From NCBI GenBank assembly GCA_049841135.1, contig JASGHK010000004.1:1860001-1924000 (forward strand): a stretch of 64,000 nucleotides of DNA. Direction: 5' to 3'. Below are positions 20,511-32,103 of the stretch, one piece after another (within the stretch, counting starts at the first letter, position 1; each line of letters starts with the position of its first letter). The DNA is from JACRCT01 sp049841135 (lineage in GTDB: Bacteria > Myxococcota > Myxococcia > Myxococcales > UBA5297). The position numbers and the translations under genes were made by a program. The notes beneath the pieces are model-generated. The model saw only the letters and a program-made list of their open reading frames with translations. It did not search any database and was not told the origin of the DNA.

Positions 20511-20635
20511 GTGGCTCTCCGCTCCCGAAGTGAAGCCGGCACCGTATCGCGCGGCCACGCGAGCGGACAAGCAGCTGGTTTTGAGGCCAGAAAACACCCC
20601 CGCGAGGAGCCTTGGACCGGCATTTCGCGAAGGCG

Positions 20636-21115
20636 TCAGGCGACCATCTTGGCGCCCGGATTACCCTCGACGGTCAGCATGGCGAAGTCGGCGTTGTCGC
20701 ACTCGACCTCGAGTCCCTGCGCGTCTCTTGCGACGAGGCGCACCGGGTAGCCCGGCGCCGCGCAGGACTCCTTGCGGTCCTCGAGCCTGAGCTTGAGCAG
20801 CACCGCCAGCGCGCCTGCCAGGAAGAGGAAGGCGCCGGCCATGCCGTAGGAGAGCCACTTGGGCCGGCCGCGCACCATCGGCGAGAGGCCTATCCCCAGG
20901 AAGAGGACGAACAGGCCCAGGCAAGCCCAGCGCGCCCAGCGGGCGAAGCGCTCCACCTTGTGCATGCTCGCGTGGCGCTGGCAGTCCTCGCACCAGGGCA
21001 CCGCAAGCCCGTCCTTGTTCCGCTTCGCCGGCTCGTCGAGCGCGAGCAGGCAGCAGCCGCAATAGCGCGGCCACTGGACGTTCGAGGTGGGGAGCCGGAC
21101 GCGGATGGACGCCAT
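20636..21115 (-). CDS. Small membrane protein with N-terminal zinc ribbon
   Basis: A 159-residue protein, family not recognised. Residues 15-45 contain a CxxC...CxxC ribbon (CGCCLL...WCEDC). Two adjacent transmembrane helices (about 62-80 and 88-108) follow, then a cytoplasmic tail of about 45 residues containing two Cys. The stop is 125 nt upstream of the acidic protein gene, and the start is 10 nt downstream of the YjbQ-type gene. Together with the next two genes this makes three zinc-ribbon proteins in one cluster. Confidence 0.75.
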   Translation of the reverse strand: MASIRVRLPTSNVQWPRYCGCCLLALDEPAKRNKDGLAVPWCEDCQRHASMHKVERFARWARWACLGLFVLFLGIGLSPMVRGRPKWLSYGMAGAFLFLAGALAVLLKLRLEDRKESCAAPGYPVRLVARDAQGLEVECDNADFAMLTVEGNPGAKMVA

Positions 21116-21125
21116 CGTCGCTTCG

Positions 21126-21563
21126 CTACTCGCCGATGGCCTTCATCACCAGGCGCTTGGGCCTGCGGCCGTCGAACTCGAAGTAGAAGATCTGCTGCCA
21201 GGGCCCCAAGTCCAGCTTGCCGGCGGTGATGGGGACGATGACCTGGTGGCCGATGAGCAGGTTCTTGAGGTGGGCGTCGCCGTTGTCCTCACCGGAGTGG
21301 TGGTGGCGGTACTCGGGGCCCGGGTAGGCGTCGTCGGCGGCGGGGCCGGGCGCCAGCTTCTGGACCCACTCCTCGATGTCCGCGTGCAGGCCGCTCTCGT
21401 CGTCGTTGATGAAGACCGCGGCGGTGATGTGCATCGCCGACACGAGGATCATCCCCTCCTGGATCCCGCTCTCCTTCACTGCCGCCGCGACGTCGTCGGT
21501 CAGGCGCACCAGCTCGCGGCGCTTGCGGGTGTTGAAGGTCTTGTAGACGGTGTGGCTCTTCAT
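21126..21563 (-). CDS. YjbQ/UPF0047 family protein
   Basis: A 145-residue protein matching the YjbQ (UPF0047) family, whose E. coli member has weak thiamine-phosphate synthase activity. Characteristic segments are visible: GMILVSAMHITAAVFINDDE, the metal-site histidines in YRHHHSGEDNGDAHLKN, and LDLGPWQQIFYFEFDGRRPKR. The start at 21563 begins with MKSHTVYKTF. It is divergent from the OmpA-like gene and is the first gene of the long minus-strand run to 9818. Confidence 0.92.
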   Translation of the reverse strand: MKSHTVYKTFNTRKRRELVRLTDDVAAAVKESGIQEGMILVSAMHITAAVFINDDESGLHADIEEWVQKLAPGPAADDAYPGPEYRHHHSGEDNGDAHLKNLLIGHQVIVPITAGKLDLGPWQQIFYFEFDGRRPKRLVMKAIGE

Positions 21564-21716
21564 CCTCGTCTCCTTGGCCCGAAGGCCGACGATCGAGCGT
21601 GCCCGGACGCAGCGGCGGGGGCATACTAGCGCCACTTTTCGCAGCGGGCCCCCGGCTTGCAGCCCTTCGGGACCAGCATCGTTCAATCGTTCAATCGACC
21701 AAGGAGCCTGACGGAC

Positions 21717-22599
21717 ATGAAACGCCTCTGCGTCCTCGCCGCTACCGTGCTGCTCGCCAACGCCTGCGTCATGCAGAGCACCTACGACGCGCTCCAGAAG
21801 GACCGCGACTCGCTCAAGTCGGACCTCGACAAGAAGAAGACCGAGAACGCCGAGCTGCAGGCGCAGCTGGAGGCGCTGGAGAAGAAGTCCAAGGAGCTGG
21901 GCGACAAGATCAAGGCGGCCCAGGAGGACATCGACAAGAAGGAAGCCGAGCTGGCGAAGATGACCTCCGACCGCGACGCCAACGCCAAGGCCAAGGCGGG
22001 CCTCGAAGCCGACCTCTCCACGATGCTCAAGGACAAGAGCAAGCTGCAGTCGAGCGTCGAGGACATGAAGGTCGCGCTCGCCGAGCTTCTCCAAGCGCAA
22101 GGCCGAGGCCGACGCCCGCCTCAACGAGTTCAAGGGCCTGCTCAACCGTTTCAAGGGCCTCATCGACGCGGGCAAGCTGCAGGTCAAGATCGTCGACGGC
22201 CGCATGGTGGTGGCGCTCGCCTCCGACGTGCTCTTCGCCTCCGGCCAGTCGAAGCTCTCCAAGGACGGCGAGGCCGCCATCGCCGAGGTCGCCAAGCTCC
22301 TCGCGGAGATCCCCGACCGCAAGTTCCAGGTCGAGGGCCACACCGACAACGTGCCGCCCAAGCCCCCGATGACCAACTGGGACCTGGCCGCCGCCCGCTC
22401 CATCACCGTGGTTCGCACCATGGTCGAGGCCGGCATGCCTGCCAACCGCATCAGCGCGGCCTCCTTCGGCGAGTTCAAGCCGGCCAAGGACAACGACAGC
22501 CAGGAGGGCAAGGCCGCCAACCGCCGGGTCGAGATCGTGGTGGTCCCCGACCTGTCCAGCCTCCCTGGCTTCGACGAGCTCAAGCGCGTCGGCCAGTAG
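21717..22599 (+). CDS. OmpA-like peptidoglycan-associated lipoprotein with coiled coil (frame disrupted near 22086)
   Basis: About 293 residues. The signal peptide has a Cys at about residue 17 (LLANAC), followed by a long charged coiled coil (residues 25-125, D-x-x-x-K-x heptads) and a C-terminal OmpA domain (LFASGQSKLSKDGEAAIAEVA, VEGHTDNVPP, AANRRVEIVV) that binds peptidoglycan. Coiled coil and OmpA domain are in different frames. GAGCTTCTCC at 22083-22092 has one base more than GAGTTCTCC, and correction gives AEFSKRKAEADARLNEFKG. The Shine-Dalgarno AAGGAG is 10 nt before the ATG. It resembles OmpA/MotB-type lipoproteins of myxobacteria. Confidence 0.9.
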
Positions 22600-22763
22600 G
22601 ATCGCCGGCCTCGTGCCGGCTCGCGCCGGCTCATGGCTTGCCAACCCTCGGATCGCCGGCCTCGTGCCGGCTCCGGGCTCGCCAACCCTCGAACGCCAGC
22701 CTCCTGCCGGCTCCTGGCTTGCTAGCCCTCGGATCGCCGACTTGTCGGGTTGCCGCGAGCCGG
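22600..22763. repeat. Degenerate tandem repeat with GCCGGC palindromes
   Basis: Four units start at about 22600, 22651, 22691 and 22732. Each begins (G)ATCGCCGGCCTCGTGCCGGC or a variant and ends GGCTTGCCAACCCTCG. Each unit contains two GCCGGC palindromes that can form a hairpin. It follows the OmpA-like stop directly and may terminate transcription. The rest of 22764-23032 shows only the direct repeats described separately. Confidence 0.7.
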
Positions 22764-22809
22764 TTCTTCCCTCCCGATCACGGCCGAGGGCTCGAGGAGG
22801 CCCGCGCCC

Positions 22810-22997
22810 TGCGCAGGGCTGAAGGAGGCTGCGCCGCCACTCGCCTGCGTTATTGGCATGCTGAAGCTATGTCGGCATTCACCGACACGGAGTACCAGCC
22901 CTCGCGCTTGGACGACGAGACGAAGGGGCTTGTGCTCGACTCGGACCTCATCACTGCGCAGGGCTGAAGGAGGCCCGCGCGCTCACGCTTGCGGCTC
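22810..22997. repeat. Direct repeats TGCGCAGGGCTGAAGGAGGC
   Basis: Identical 20-mers lie at 22810-22829 and 22955-22974. The second is extended to 22997 by sequence also found at 41-86. Between them is a 32-codon open frame (22869-22967) that I do not call a gene. Confidence 0.65.
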
Positions 22998-23032
22998 CGT
23001 TCGCCGGTGACGGACACTCTGGCCAGCCCGCC

Positions 23033-24676
23033 ATGGACGCCACCTCGCCAGCCATCCCGCGCAGCTTCGCCAACGCGGTCCGCGAGGAGCTGCGCCGCGA
23101 GGCCCCCAAGCGCGAGCGCCACATCGCCGTCTTCATGGCGGCCCTCTTCGGCTTCGTCGCCGCCGCCTCGGCCGCCACAGTCCCGGTCCTGGGCTACCGC
23201 GCCGCGCTCCCCCTGACCGCGCTCGCCCTGCTCGGCGTCGGCTACTACGCGATGCTGATCGTGGTCATCAACAAGGGCGTCTTCCACCCGGCCATGAGCT
23301 GGGTCAACGTCGCCATCGAGGTCTCCGCCCCCGCCTCGCTCTTCCTCATCGACACGTTCCGCGAGGGCCCGGTCTACGCGATGAGCGCGCCGGGGCTGGC
23401 GGTCTGGTCGGTGCTGGTCATGGCGTCGTCGCTGCGCGCCAACCGTCGGGTCGCCTATGCCGCGGGGACGCTCGCTGCGGCGGAGTTCCTGCTCATCTAC
23501 TTCCTGGCCATCCACCCCAACCTGCCCGCCGACTACCCGCGCTCGATGACCCCGCTCTTCGCGGTGCTGCGCGCCTTCTTCCTCTTCTACGCCGGCGCCG
23601 CCACCGCCGCGGTGGCGGGGATGCTGCTCCGGAAGAGCGAGGACGCGGTGCGCAACCTGCGCGAGCGCGACCTGATGGGCAAGTACCTGCTGCTCGACCG
23701 GCTCGGCGCGGGCGGCATGGCCGAGGTCTTCCGCGCGCGCTACTGCCCCGAGGGCGGCTTCGAGCGCACGGTGGCGGTCAAGCGGGTGCTGCCGGCGTAC
23801 GCCCAGAACCCGGAGTTCGTGAAGCTCTTCCGCGAGGAGGCGCGGCTGGGCGCGCTGCTCAACCACCCGAACATCGTGCAGGTCCTCGACGTCGGCAGCC
23901 ACCAGGGCTCGTACTACCTGGCCATGGAGTTCGTCGACGGCCTGCCGCTCGACGCGCTCCTGCGGCTGCAAGGGCCCTTGCCGCTGCCGGTGGTCACCTA
24001 CCTCGGCCTGCAGCTCGCGGCGGGCCTCGACTACGCGCACCACCGCACCTCGCCCAGCGGCGAGCCGCTCAAGCTCGTCCACCGCGACCTGAACCCGCCC
24101 AACGTGCTCGTCTCGCGCATCGGCGAGGTGAAGCTCTCCGACTTCGGCATCGCCCGCGCCGCGGACCGGGTCCGCGTCACGCAGACGGGCATGGTCCGCG
24201 GCAAGGCCCACTACATGTCGCCCGAGCAGGCCGTGAACGGGGAGATCGACGCGCGCTCCGACCTCTTCGCGCTGGGCCTGACGCTGTGGGAGGCGCTCAC
24301 CGGCCGCCAGGCGGTGACCGGCGCCAAGGACGAGCAGGTGCTGCAGGTCGTGGCGACCAGGGACGTCCCGGTGCCCTCCGCCGTGCGGCCCGACGTCCCG
24401 CCGGAGGTCGACCGGATCTTCGCGGGGCTCTTGCGCCGGATCTGCAGCGAGCGCACTCCGAGCGCCCACGCCGTCTACGAGCAGCTCGAGCAACTCCATG
24501 GGCCCGCGGCTCCGCTGCCGGACGGCAAGCGGCTGCTCGCAGAGCTCGTCTCCAAGGCGCTCGAGAACGACCGGACCCGCAAGCTCGACGGAAGCGCTTC
24601 GCCGGAGGCCGAGACCGAGGTCATCGACGAGGTGGCTGCGCTGGCCCAGACGGCGCAGACCGTCACCAAGCGATAG
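23033..24676 (+). CDS. Ser/Thr protein kinase with N-terminal six-helix membrane domain
   Basis: A 547-residue membrane kinase. Residues 30-205 contain about six transmembrane helices, an unusual N-terminal placement because bacterial Hanks-type kinases normally put the membrane segment after the kinase. The kinase domain (about 220-490) has the glycine loop GAGGMAEVF, Lys in VAVKRVL, catalytic loop HRDLNPPNVL, DFG in LSDFGIARA, SPEQ and an APE-equivalent region. A short C-terminal tail carries Glu/Thr residues. The HRD-x-N-P-x-N loop is common in myxobacterial kinases. The frame is intact. The membrane part may sense an envelope or lipid signal; this is inference. Confidence 0.92.
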   Translation: MDATSPAIPRSFANAVREELRREAPKRERHIAVFMAALFGFVAAASAATVPVLGYRAALPLTALALLGVGYYAMLIVVINKGVFHPAMSWVNVAIEVSAPASLFLIDTFREGPVYAMSAPGLAVWSVLVMASSLRANRRVAYAAGTLAAAEFLLIYFLAIHPNLPADYPRSMTPLFAVLRAFFLFYAGAATAAVAGMLLRKSEDAVRNLRERDLMGKYLLLDRLGAGGMAEVFRARYCPEGGFERTVAVKRVLPAYAQNPEFVKLFREEARLGALLNHPNIVQVLDVGSHQGSYYLAMEFVDGLPLDALLRLQGPLPLPVVTYLGLQLAAGLDYAHHRTSPSGEPLKLVHRDLNPPNVLVSRIGEVKLSDFGIARAADRVRVTQTGMVRGKAHYMSPEQAVNGEIDARSDLFALGLTLWEALTGRQAVTGAKDEQVLQVVATRDVPVPSAVRPDVPPEVDRIFAGLLRRICSERTPSAHAVYEQLEQLHGPAAPLPDGKRLLAELVSKALENDRTRKLDGSASPEAETEVIDEVAALAQTAQTVTKR

Positions 24677-24720
24677 GGCACCAGCCAAGAAGAGGCCGGA
24701 GACCCAAGTCGCGCCTGAAG

Positions 24721-24856
24721 TTGCGAAGCCTGCCTGCGCGGGCTGGGAGAGCCAAGGGGTTCGATCGCGGCTGAGGACACTTGCGCCCGGGCATCCCAGC
24801 TGGCGCCTTCAGAACTGCTCACCACTCAGCCCGCGCAGGCGGGCTTTGCAAGGTCA
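24721..24856. repeat. Long inverted repeat between convergent genes
   Basis: The left arm (24721-24748, TTGCGAAGCCTGCCTGCGCG...) and right arm (about 24827-24852, complementary CGCGCAGGCGGGCTTTGCAA) pair over about 25 bp with a few mismatches around an 80-nt loop. It lies between the kinase (plus) and DUF2141 (minus) stops, consistent with a bidirectional terminator or a degenerate mobile-element remnant. Confidence 0.6.
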
Positions 24857-24891
24857 GGCGCGGCTTCAGCCGCCGGCAGCGCCCGACAGCT

Positions 24892-25366
24892 TCAGTAGTA
24901 GATGACCCGGAAGCTCACCCGGTGCTCACCGGGGTCGAACACCAGCTTGGCGGCCTCGAAGCTCGGCGGGCCGAAGTTCCCCTTCGCGTTGCGCGACACG
25001 CCCAGTCCTTCCTTGGGGATGCCCAGGAAGCCGAGCTCGAATCTTCCCGTTGTCGTTCTCGTCGTGGAACGCGGCGACCGCCCAGGGCCCCGGCTCCAGG
25101 CCCTCGACAGTCAGCTTCGCGCAGCCGGCGACGATGGGGACCTTGAAGCGCTTCACCGCCCGCCGCTCGTCGGCCGGGAATCCCTCGCGGCTGCGCCAGA
25201 GGGCGACCTTGGCGTTGCCGCGCTCGTTGCGGAACCCGGTGATCTCCACGAGGAGCGTCGTCGACGTCTCGCGCCGTTGCTCCGGCTCACCCGATGCCTG
25301 GCCGATGTTCATCGTGAGCAGCCCCCCGAAGACCAATGCAATCGCTGCGCCGCGCCGGGCGTCCAT
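24892..25366 (-). CDS. DUF2141 secreted protein (frame disrupted near 25042)
   Basis: About 157 residues with an N-terminal signal peptide (to about residue 28). The DUF2141 signature is clear: VEITGFRNERGNAKVALW near the start, GPWAVAAFHDENDNGK, then in the next frame FELGFLGIPKEGLGVSRNA and FGPPSFEAAKLVF. The frames are joined at AAGATTCGAG, one base more than AAGTTCGAG. The corrected stop is TGA at 24892. Family members are small periplasmic beta-sandwich proteins of unknown function. It sits downstream of gyrA on the same strand with 240 nt between, containing repeat copy B. Confidence 0.88.
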
Positions 25367-25505
25367 GGGAAGCCTCCCACCACTGCCCGGCTGGACGTTG
25401 GCCACGCCGGAGCGGTGGCGCAGGGCTCTGCTCGGGACGCACCTCTTCGGGCGCTTCCCGTGAGGTGCGCCGCAGCGAGGCGACGACCGCGAACGAGGCA
25501 GAGCG

Positions 25506-25581
25506 GAAGAGCTCCGACGAAGGTCGAGTCGAGCAGAGGCCGAACCCCCTCCCGCAGTCTGGGAGGGGGCAGGGAGGGCTC
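25506..25581 (+). repeat. 85-bp dispersed hairpin repeat, copy B
   Basis: It aligns with copies at 10301-10384 and 60278-60361. Shared words are GAAGAGCTCCGAC, GAACCCCCTCCCGCAGTCTG and GGGAGGGGGCAGGGAGGGC. It lies just beyond the gyrA stop. Confidence 0.75.
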
Positions 25582-25606
25582 GGCCGAAGTCTCGCGGGTG
25601 AAGCGA

Positions 25607-28411
<2,805 letters not shown>

Positions 28412-28608
28412 GTCAGGCCTGTCAAGCGGCTGCGTACAGCCGGCTCGTTTTCGGGTTGCCAGTGCGGCTCGAAAGGCAACGCTGAGAAGCGCGGGATTAT
28501 TGCCCAAAACGCGTGGGAGCGGGGCAAAAAAGCGAGCCGACGGCGAACCCTTAACGCCCCGTCATCACACGGTTTTTTAGCAGTCGCCGCGAGATGGGCG
28601 CCGGCGGT

Positions 28609-28983
28609 TCAGCGCCGCCCGTCGAGGGCCGCGATTCCGCGTTCGAGCGTGCGGACGCCGACCTGCTTGGCGCCGACGTGCTCGGCGAGCCGTTGCTCCC
28701 AGTTCCAGCGCTCGCGTGGCCGGCAGCAGTACAGGTTGACGGCCAGGACGCCGTGCTCTGGGAAGCTGTGGCAAGCCAGGTGCGATTCGCGCAGCAGGAG
28801 GAAGCCGGTGACACCGGCGCCGGGCGGCGGGAACTTCACCCACTCGGCAGGACGCACGGGCGTCAGACCCAGCTCGCGGACGGCGGCGTCGAAGAGCGCC
28901 TGCAGCGCCTCGACGCTCTCGAGCATGCGGGGGTCGCAGCCCGCCGCGTCGATCACCCACTCCCTGCCCGTCTGCACGTCCAA
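28609..28983 (-). CDS. speD: S-adenosylmethionine decarboxylase proenzyme
   Basis: A 124-residue pyruvoyl enzyme of the short bacterial class that makes decarboxylated AdoMet for spermidine synthesis. Self-cleavage would occur at Glu66-Ser67 in LLLRESHLACH; Ser67 becomes the pyruvoyl group. The processing His72 (CHSFPEHG) and catalytic Cys (NLYCC) are present. It begins 30 nt after a membrane protein gene that is homologous to the membrane half of spermidine synthases, supporting a polyamine operon, but the aminopropyltransferase domain is not in this window. Confidence 0.88.
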   Translation of the reverse strand: MDVQTGREWVIDAAGCDPRMLESVEALQALFDAAVRELGLTPVRPAEWVKFPPPGAGVTGFLLLRESHLACHSFPEHGVLAVNLYCCRPRERWNWEQRLAEHVGAKQVGVRTLERGIAALDGRR

Positions 28984-29013
28984 GGTGTTGACCTCCGAAC
29001 GACGGCGGGAAGT

Positions 29014-29796
29014 CTAGCGCACGGTGGCAGCGCTGGAGGAGGTGCTTTCGATCGCGGGGCCGTCGTCAGCGGGGACCATCCGGTCTCCGAGGGCCAGCCC
29101 GAGCGCGACGAGCGCGAGGACGGCCAGCGCGCGCGCCCGGGGCCAGCGGACGCCGCCCATGGTCGGCGCGAGCAGCCAGGTGGTCCAGAGCGCGACCAGA
29201 GCGTTGACGGCGCCGGCGACGAGCGAGGTGCGTACGAGGCCCAGGTACGGCACCAGGAGCAGCGGGAAGACGAGCGAGGCCACGAGTGAGCCGAGGTAGT
29301 CGGCCGAGAGGACGCGAGCGACCAGGCTCTTGAACTCCACGCGGCCTTCCAGGATGCGCAAGAGCAGCGGCAGCTCGAGCCCCACCAGCGTGCCGATCGT
29401 CGCGACCAGCAACCAGAGGACGGGGCGGGCGTCGGAGAGCCGCGCGAAGGCGAGAAAGAGCGACGGCGCGAGCGCGCCGCCCACGACGGCCAGCGCCAGC
29501 TCGAAGTCCACGAAGCGGCGGGCGAGGTCCTTCTCCACGAAGCGTGACAGGAAGGCCCCGAGGCCCATGGCCGACAAGTACAGGCCGATGACCACGCTGA
29601 ACTGCGAGACGACGTCGCCGATGACATAGCTGGCGATGGCAGCCGCGATCAGCTCGTAGACGAGCGCGCAAGCCGAGACGAGCATGACCGCAACCAGCAA
29701 GGCCTGCCCCTGACGCCCCGCCTGCAGGCCGTCGCGCGAGCCAGCGGTCGCAGGCAAAGCCGTCGTCTCAGTGGCAGCAGGGGCAGGCTCGTTCAC
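29014..29796 (-). CDS. Multi-spanning membrane protein, membrane-domain-only relative of spermidine synthase fusions
   Basis: About 260 residues with 7-8 transmembrane helices (CALVYELIAAAIASYVIGD, QFSVVIGLYLSAMGLGAFLSRF, LELPLLLRILEG). These match the N-terminal membrane part of membrane-anchored spermidine synthase-like proteins, which normally continue into a methyltransferase-fold domain. Here the chain stops after the last helix with a short Ser/Thr tail. The GTG at 29796 is chosen because the upstream region is repeat-rich and lacks coding character; the start is uncertain. speD follows by 30 nt. Confidence 0.75.
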   Translation of the reverse strand: MNEPAPAATETTALPATAGSRDGLQAGRQGQALLVAVMLVSACALVYELIAAAIASYVIGDVVSQFSVVIGLYLSAMGLGAFLSRFVEKDLARRFVDFELALAVVGGALAPSLFLAFARLSDARPVLWLLVATIGTLVGLELPLLLRILEGRVEFKSLVARVLSADYLGSLVASLVFPLLLVPYLGLVRTSLVAGAVNALVALWTTWLLAPTMGGVRWPRARALAVLALVALGLALGDRMVPADDGPAIESTSSSAATVR

Positions 29797-29811
29797 GGCC
29801 CGACATCCTAA

Positions 29812-29857
29812 CGACTCCGTCCACCCAGTCGACTCCGTCCACGCCGTCCACCCACTT
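29812..29857. repeat. GTCCAC/GTGGAC short tandem repeat, copy 1
   Basis: Repeats of CGACTCCGTCCACCCAGT type occur here, and in opposite orientation at 36544-36588 (GTGGACGGAGTGGACTTGGG). The wider gap 29797-30132 otherwise holds the terminator below and no gene that I can support. Confidence 0.6.
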
Positions 29858-29884
29858 CCCGCCCACGGCCCACCCAAAGAAAGA

Positions 29885-29911
29885 ACCGGCCAAGCGAACC
29901 GCGCCTGGCCG
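29885..29911 (-). terminator. Rho-independent terminator downstream of mreB
   Basis: CCGGCCAAGCG (29885-29895) pairs with CGCCTGGCCGG (29901-29911) with one mismatch and a 5-nt loop. On the minus strand TTCTTTCTTT follows. It is about 220 nt past the mreB stop and upstream of the membrane protein gene. Confidence 0.7.
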
Positions 29912-30132
29912 GCTTCCCCCACCCCGTTGAACGCAGCGGTTCTAGCGCCGCCTGGAGGCAGGGGGAACGCGCGCCAAGGCGCCCGCGAGTGTCGTGCAGC
30001 AGTCAGGACAAAGGCGCGAGCAGCACAGTCGAGCAAGGAACGCCGAGCGCGACCTTGCGTCAGTGCGAGACCGAGCGGATCAGACGAGCGCAGGCCTACA
30101 GCCTAGGGCCTACTGCCTAGAGCCTGCTCCTC

Positions 30133-31167
<1,035 letters not shown>

Positions 31168-31176
31168 GGCGGCGCG

Positions 31177-31204
31177 GTTATAGCATCAGGTGGTGGAATC
31201 GCAA
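31177..31204 (-). promoter_or_regulatory. Sigma70-type promoter of mreB, near-leaderless
   Basis: On the minus strand TTGCGA (31204-31199), a 16-nt spacer and TATAAC (31182-31177). Predicted transcription start is about 31170, 3 nt before the ATG at 31167. Confidence 0.5.
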
Positions 31205-31299
31205 GGATTACGGATAAGATCCAGTCCTTCGAGCTGGCGGCTGGACCCTCCCTCTACTCCCGATGCGTCAACACGTGGTCGGCGCGCTGATTCCGCCGG

Positions 31300-32024
31300 T
31301 CAGCGGCGGACGCCGTACTTGAGGATGGCGTAGACGGCGCGCACGCCGTCCTTCCAGCCGATCTTCTTGCCTTCGGCGTAGGTGCGGCCGTGGTAGCTGA
31401 CCGGGACCTCGTAGATGCGGAAGCCCTTCTTGGCGAGCTTGGCGGTGACCTCGGGCTCGAAGCCGAAGCGGTCCTCTTCGAGCTCGAATCGCCCGGATGC
31501 ACTCGGTGCGGAAGACCTTGTAGCAGGTCTCCATGTCGGTCAGGTTCAGGTCGGTGAAGATGTTCGAGGCCAGCGTCAGGCCCTGGTTCATCAGCGAGTG
31601 CCAGAAGTAGAGCACCCGGCGCGGCGTGCCGATGAAGCGGCTGCCGAAGACCACGTCGGCGTCGCCGTCGGTGATGGGCTTGAGCAGCGTGTGGTAGTCC
31701 TCGGGGTCGTACTCGAGGTCCGCGTCCTGGACGATGATGACGTCGCCGGTCGCCTCGGCGAACCCGCGGCGCAGCGCGGCGCCCTTGCCCTTGTTGACCG
31801 GCTGGAAGAGCACGCGCAGCTCGTTCAAGTTCTTCGGGGAAGCGCCCTCGAGCGCGGCGACGCCCTTCTCGGACAGCTCCTGGAGGAATCTCGCGGCTGC
31901 CGTCCTTGGAGCAGTCGTCGACGATGACCAACTCCTTGGGCACGTCCACCGCGACGACCCGGCGCAGCAGCTCCTTGAGAGTGGCGCGCTCGTTGTACAC
32001 GGGGATGACGACGCTGAGCTTCAC
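31300..32024 (-). CDS. Family 2 glycosyltransferase, dolichyl-phosphate mannose synthase-like (two frame disruptions)
   Basis: About 241 residues. GT-A features are KLSVVIPVYNE at the N-terminus, VIVDDCSKDGS, NKGKGAALRRGF, the metal-binding VQDADLEYDPEDY, FGSRF and the C-terminal VPVSYHGRTYAEGKKIGWKDG typical of polyprenyl-phosphate glycosyltransferases. The chain uses three frames, with junctions at GAGATTCCTC (gene strand, around 31886-31892; expected GAGTTCCTC) and GCGATTCGAG (31496-31502; expected GCGTTCGAG). Removing one base at each gives a continuous protein. The GTG start at 32024 has GGAGG 6 nt upstream. No membrane helices are seen in the corrected protein. Confidence 0.88.
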
Positions 32025-32103
32025 GGCTTGCCTCCAGGCGGGTTCCAAAAGGGCGCGCATTCTTCCACCGCCCACGCTGTCCGGCAAGGAACGTCGACGG
32101 GCC

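Noticed and set aside
22869..22967. 32-codon plus-strand frame MSAFTDTEYQPSRLDDETKG...
   Set aside because: It has no ribosome binding site, ends inside a dispersed repeat and has no recognisable domain. It may be a gene fragment.
28609..28983. Inactive SpeD (missing cleavage serine)
   Set aside because: On inspection the ESHL serine, the processing His and the catalytic Cys are all present; only the residue after Leu differs from the usual Thr/Ser.
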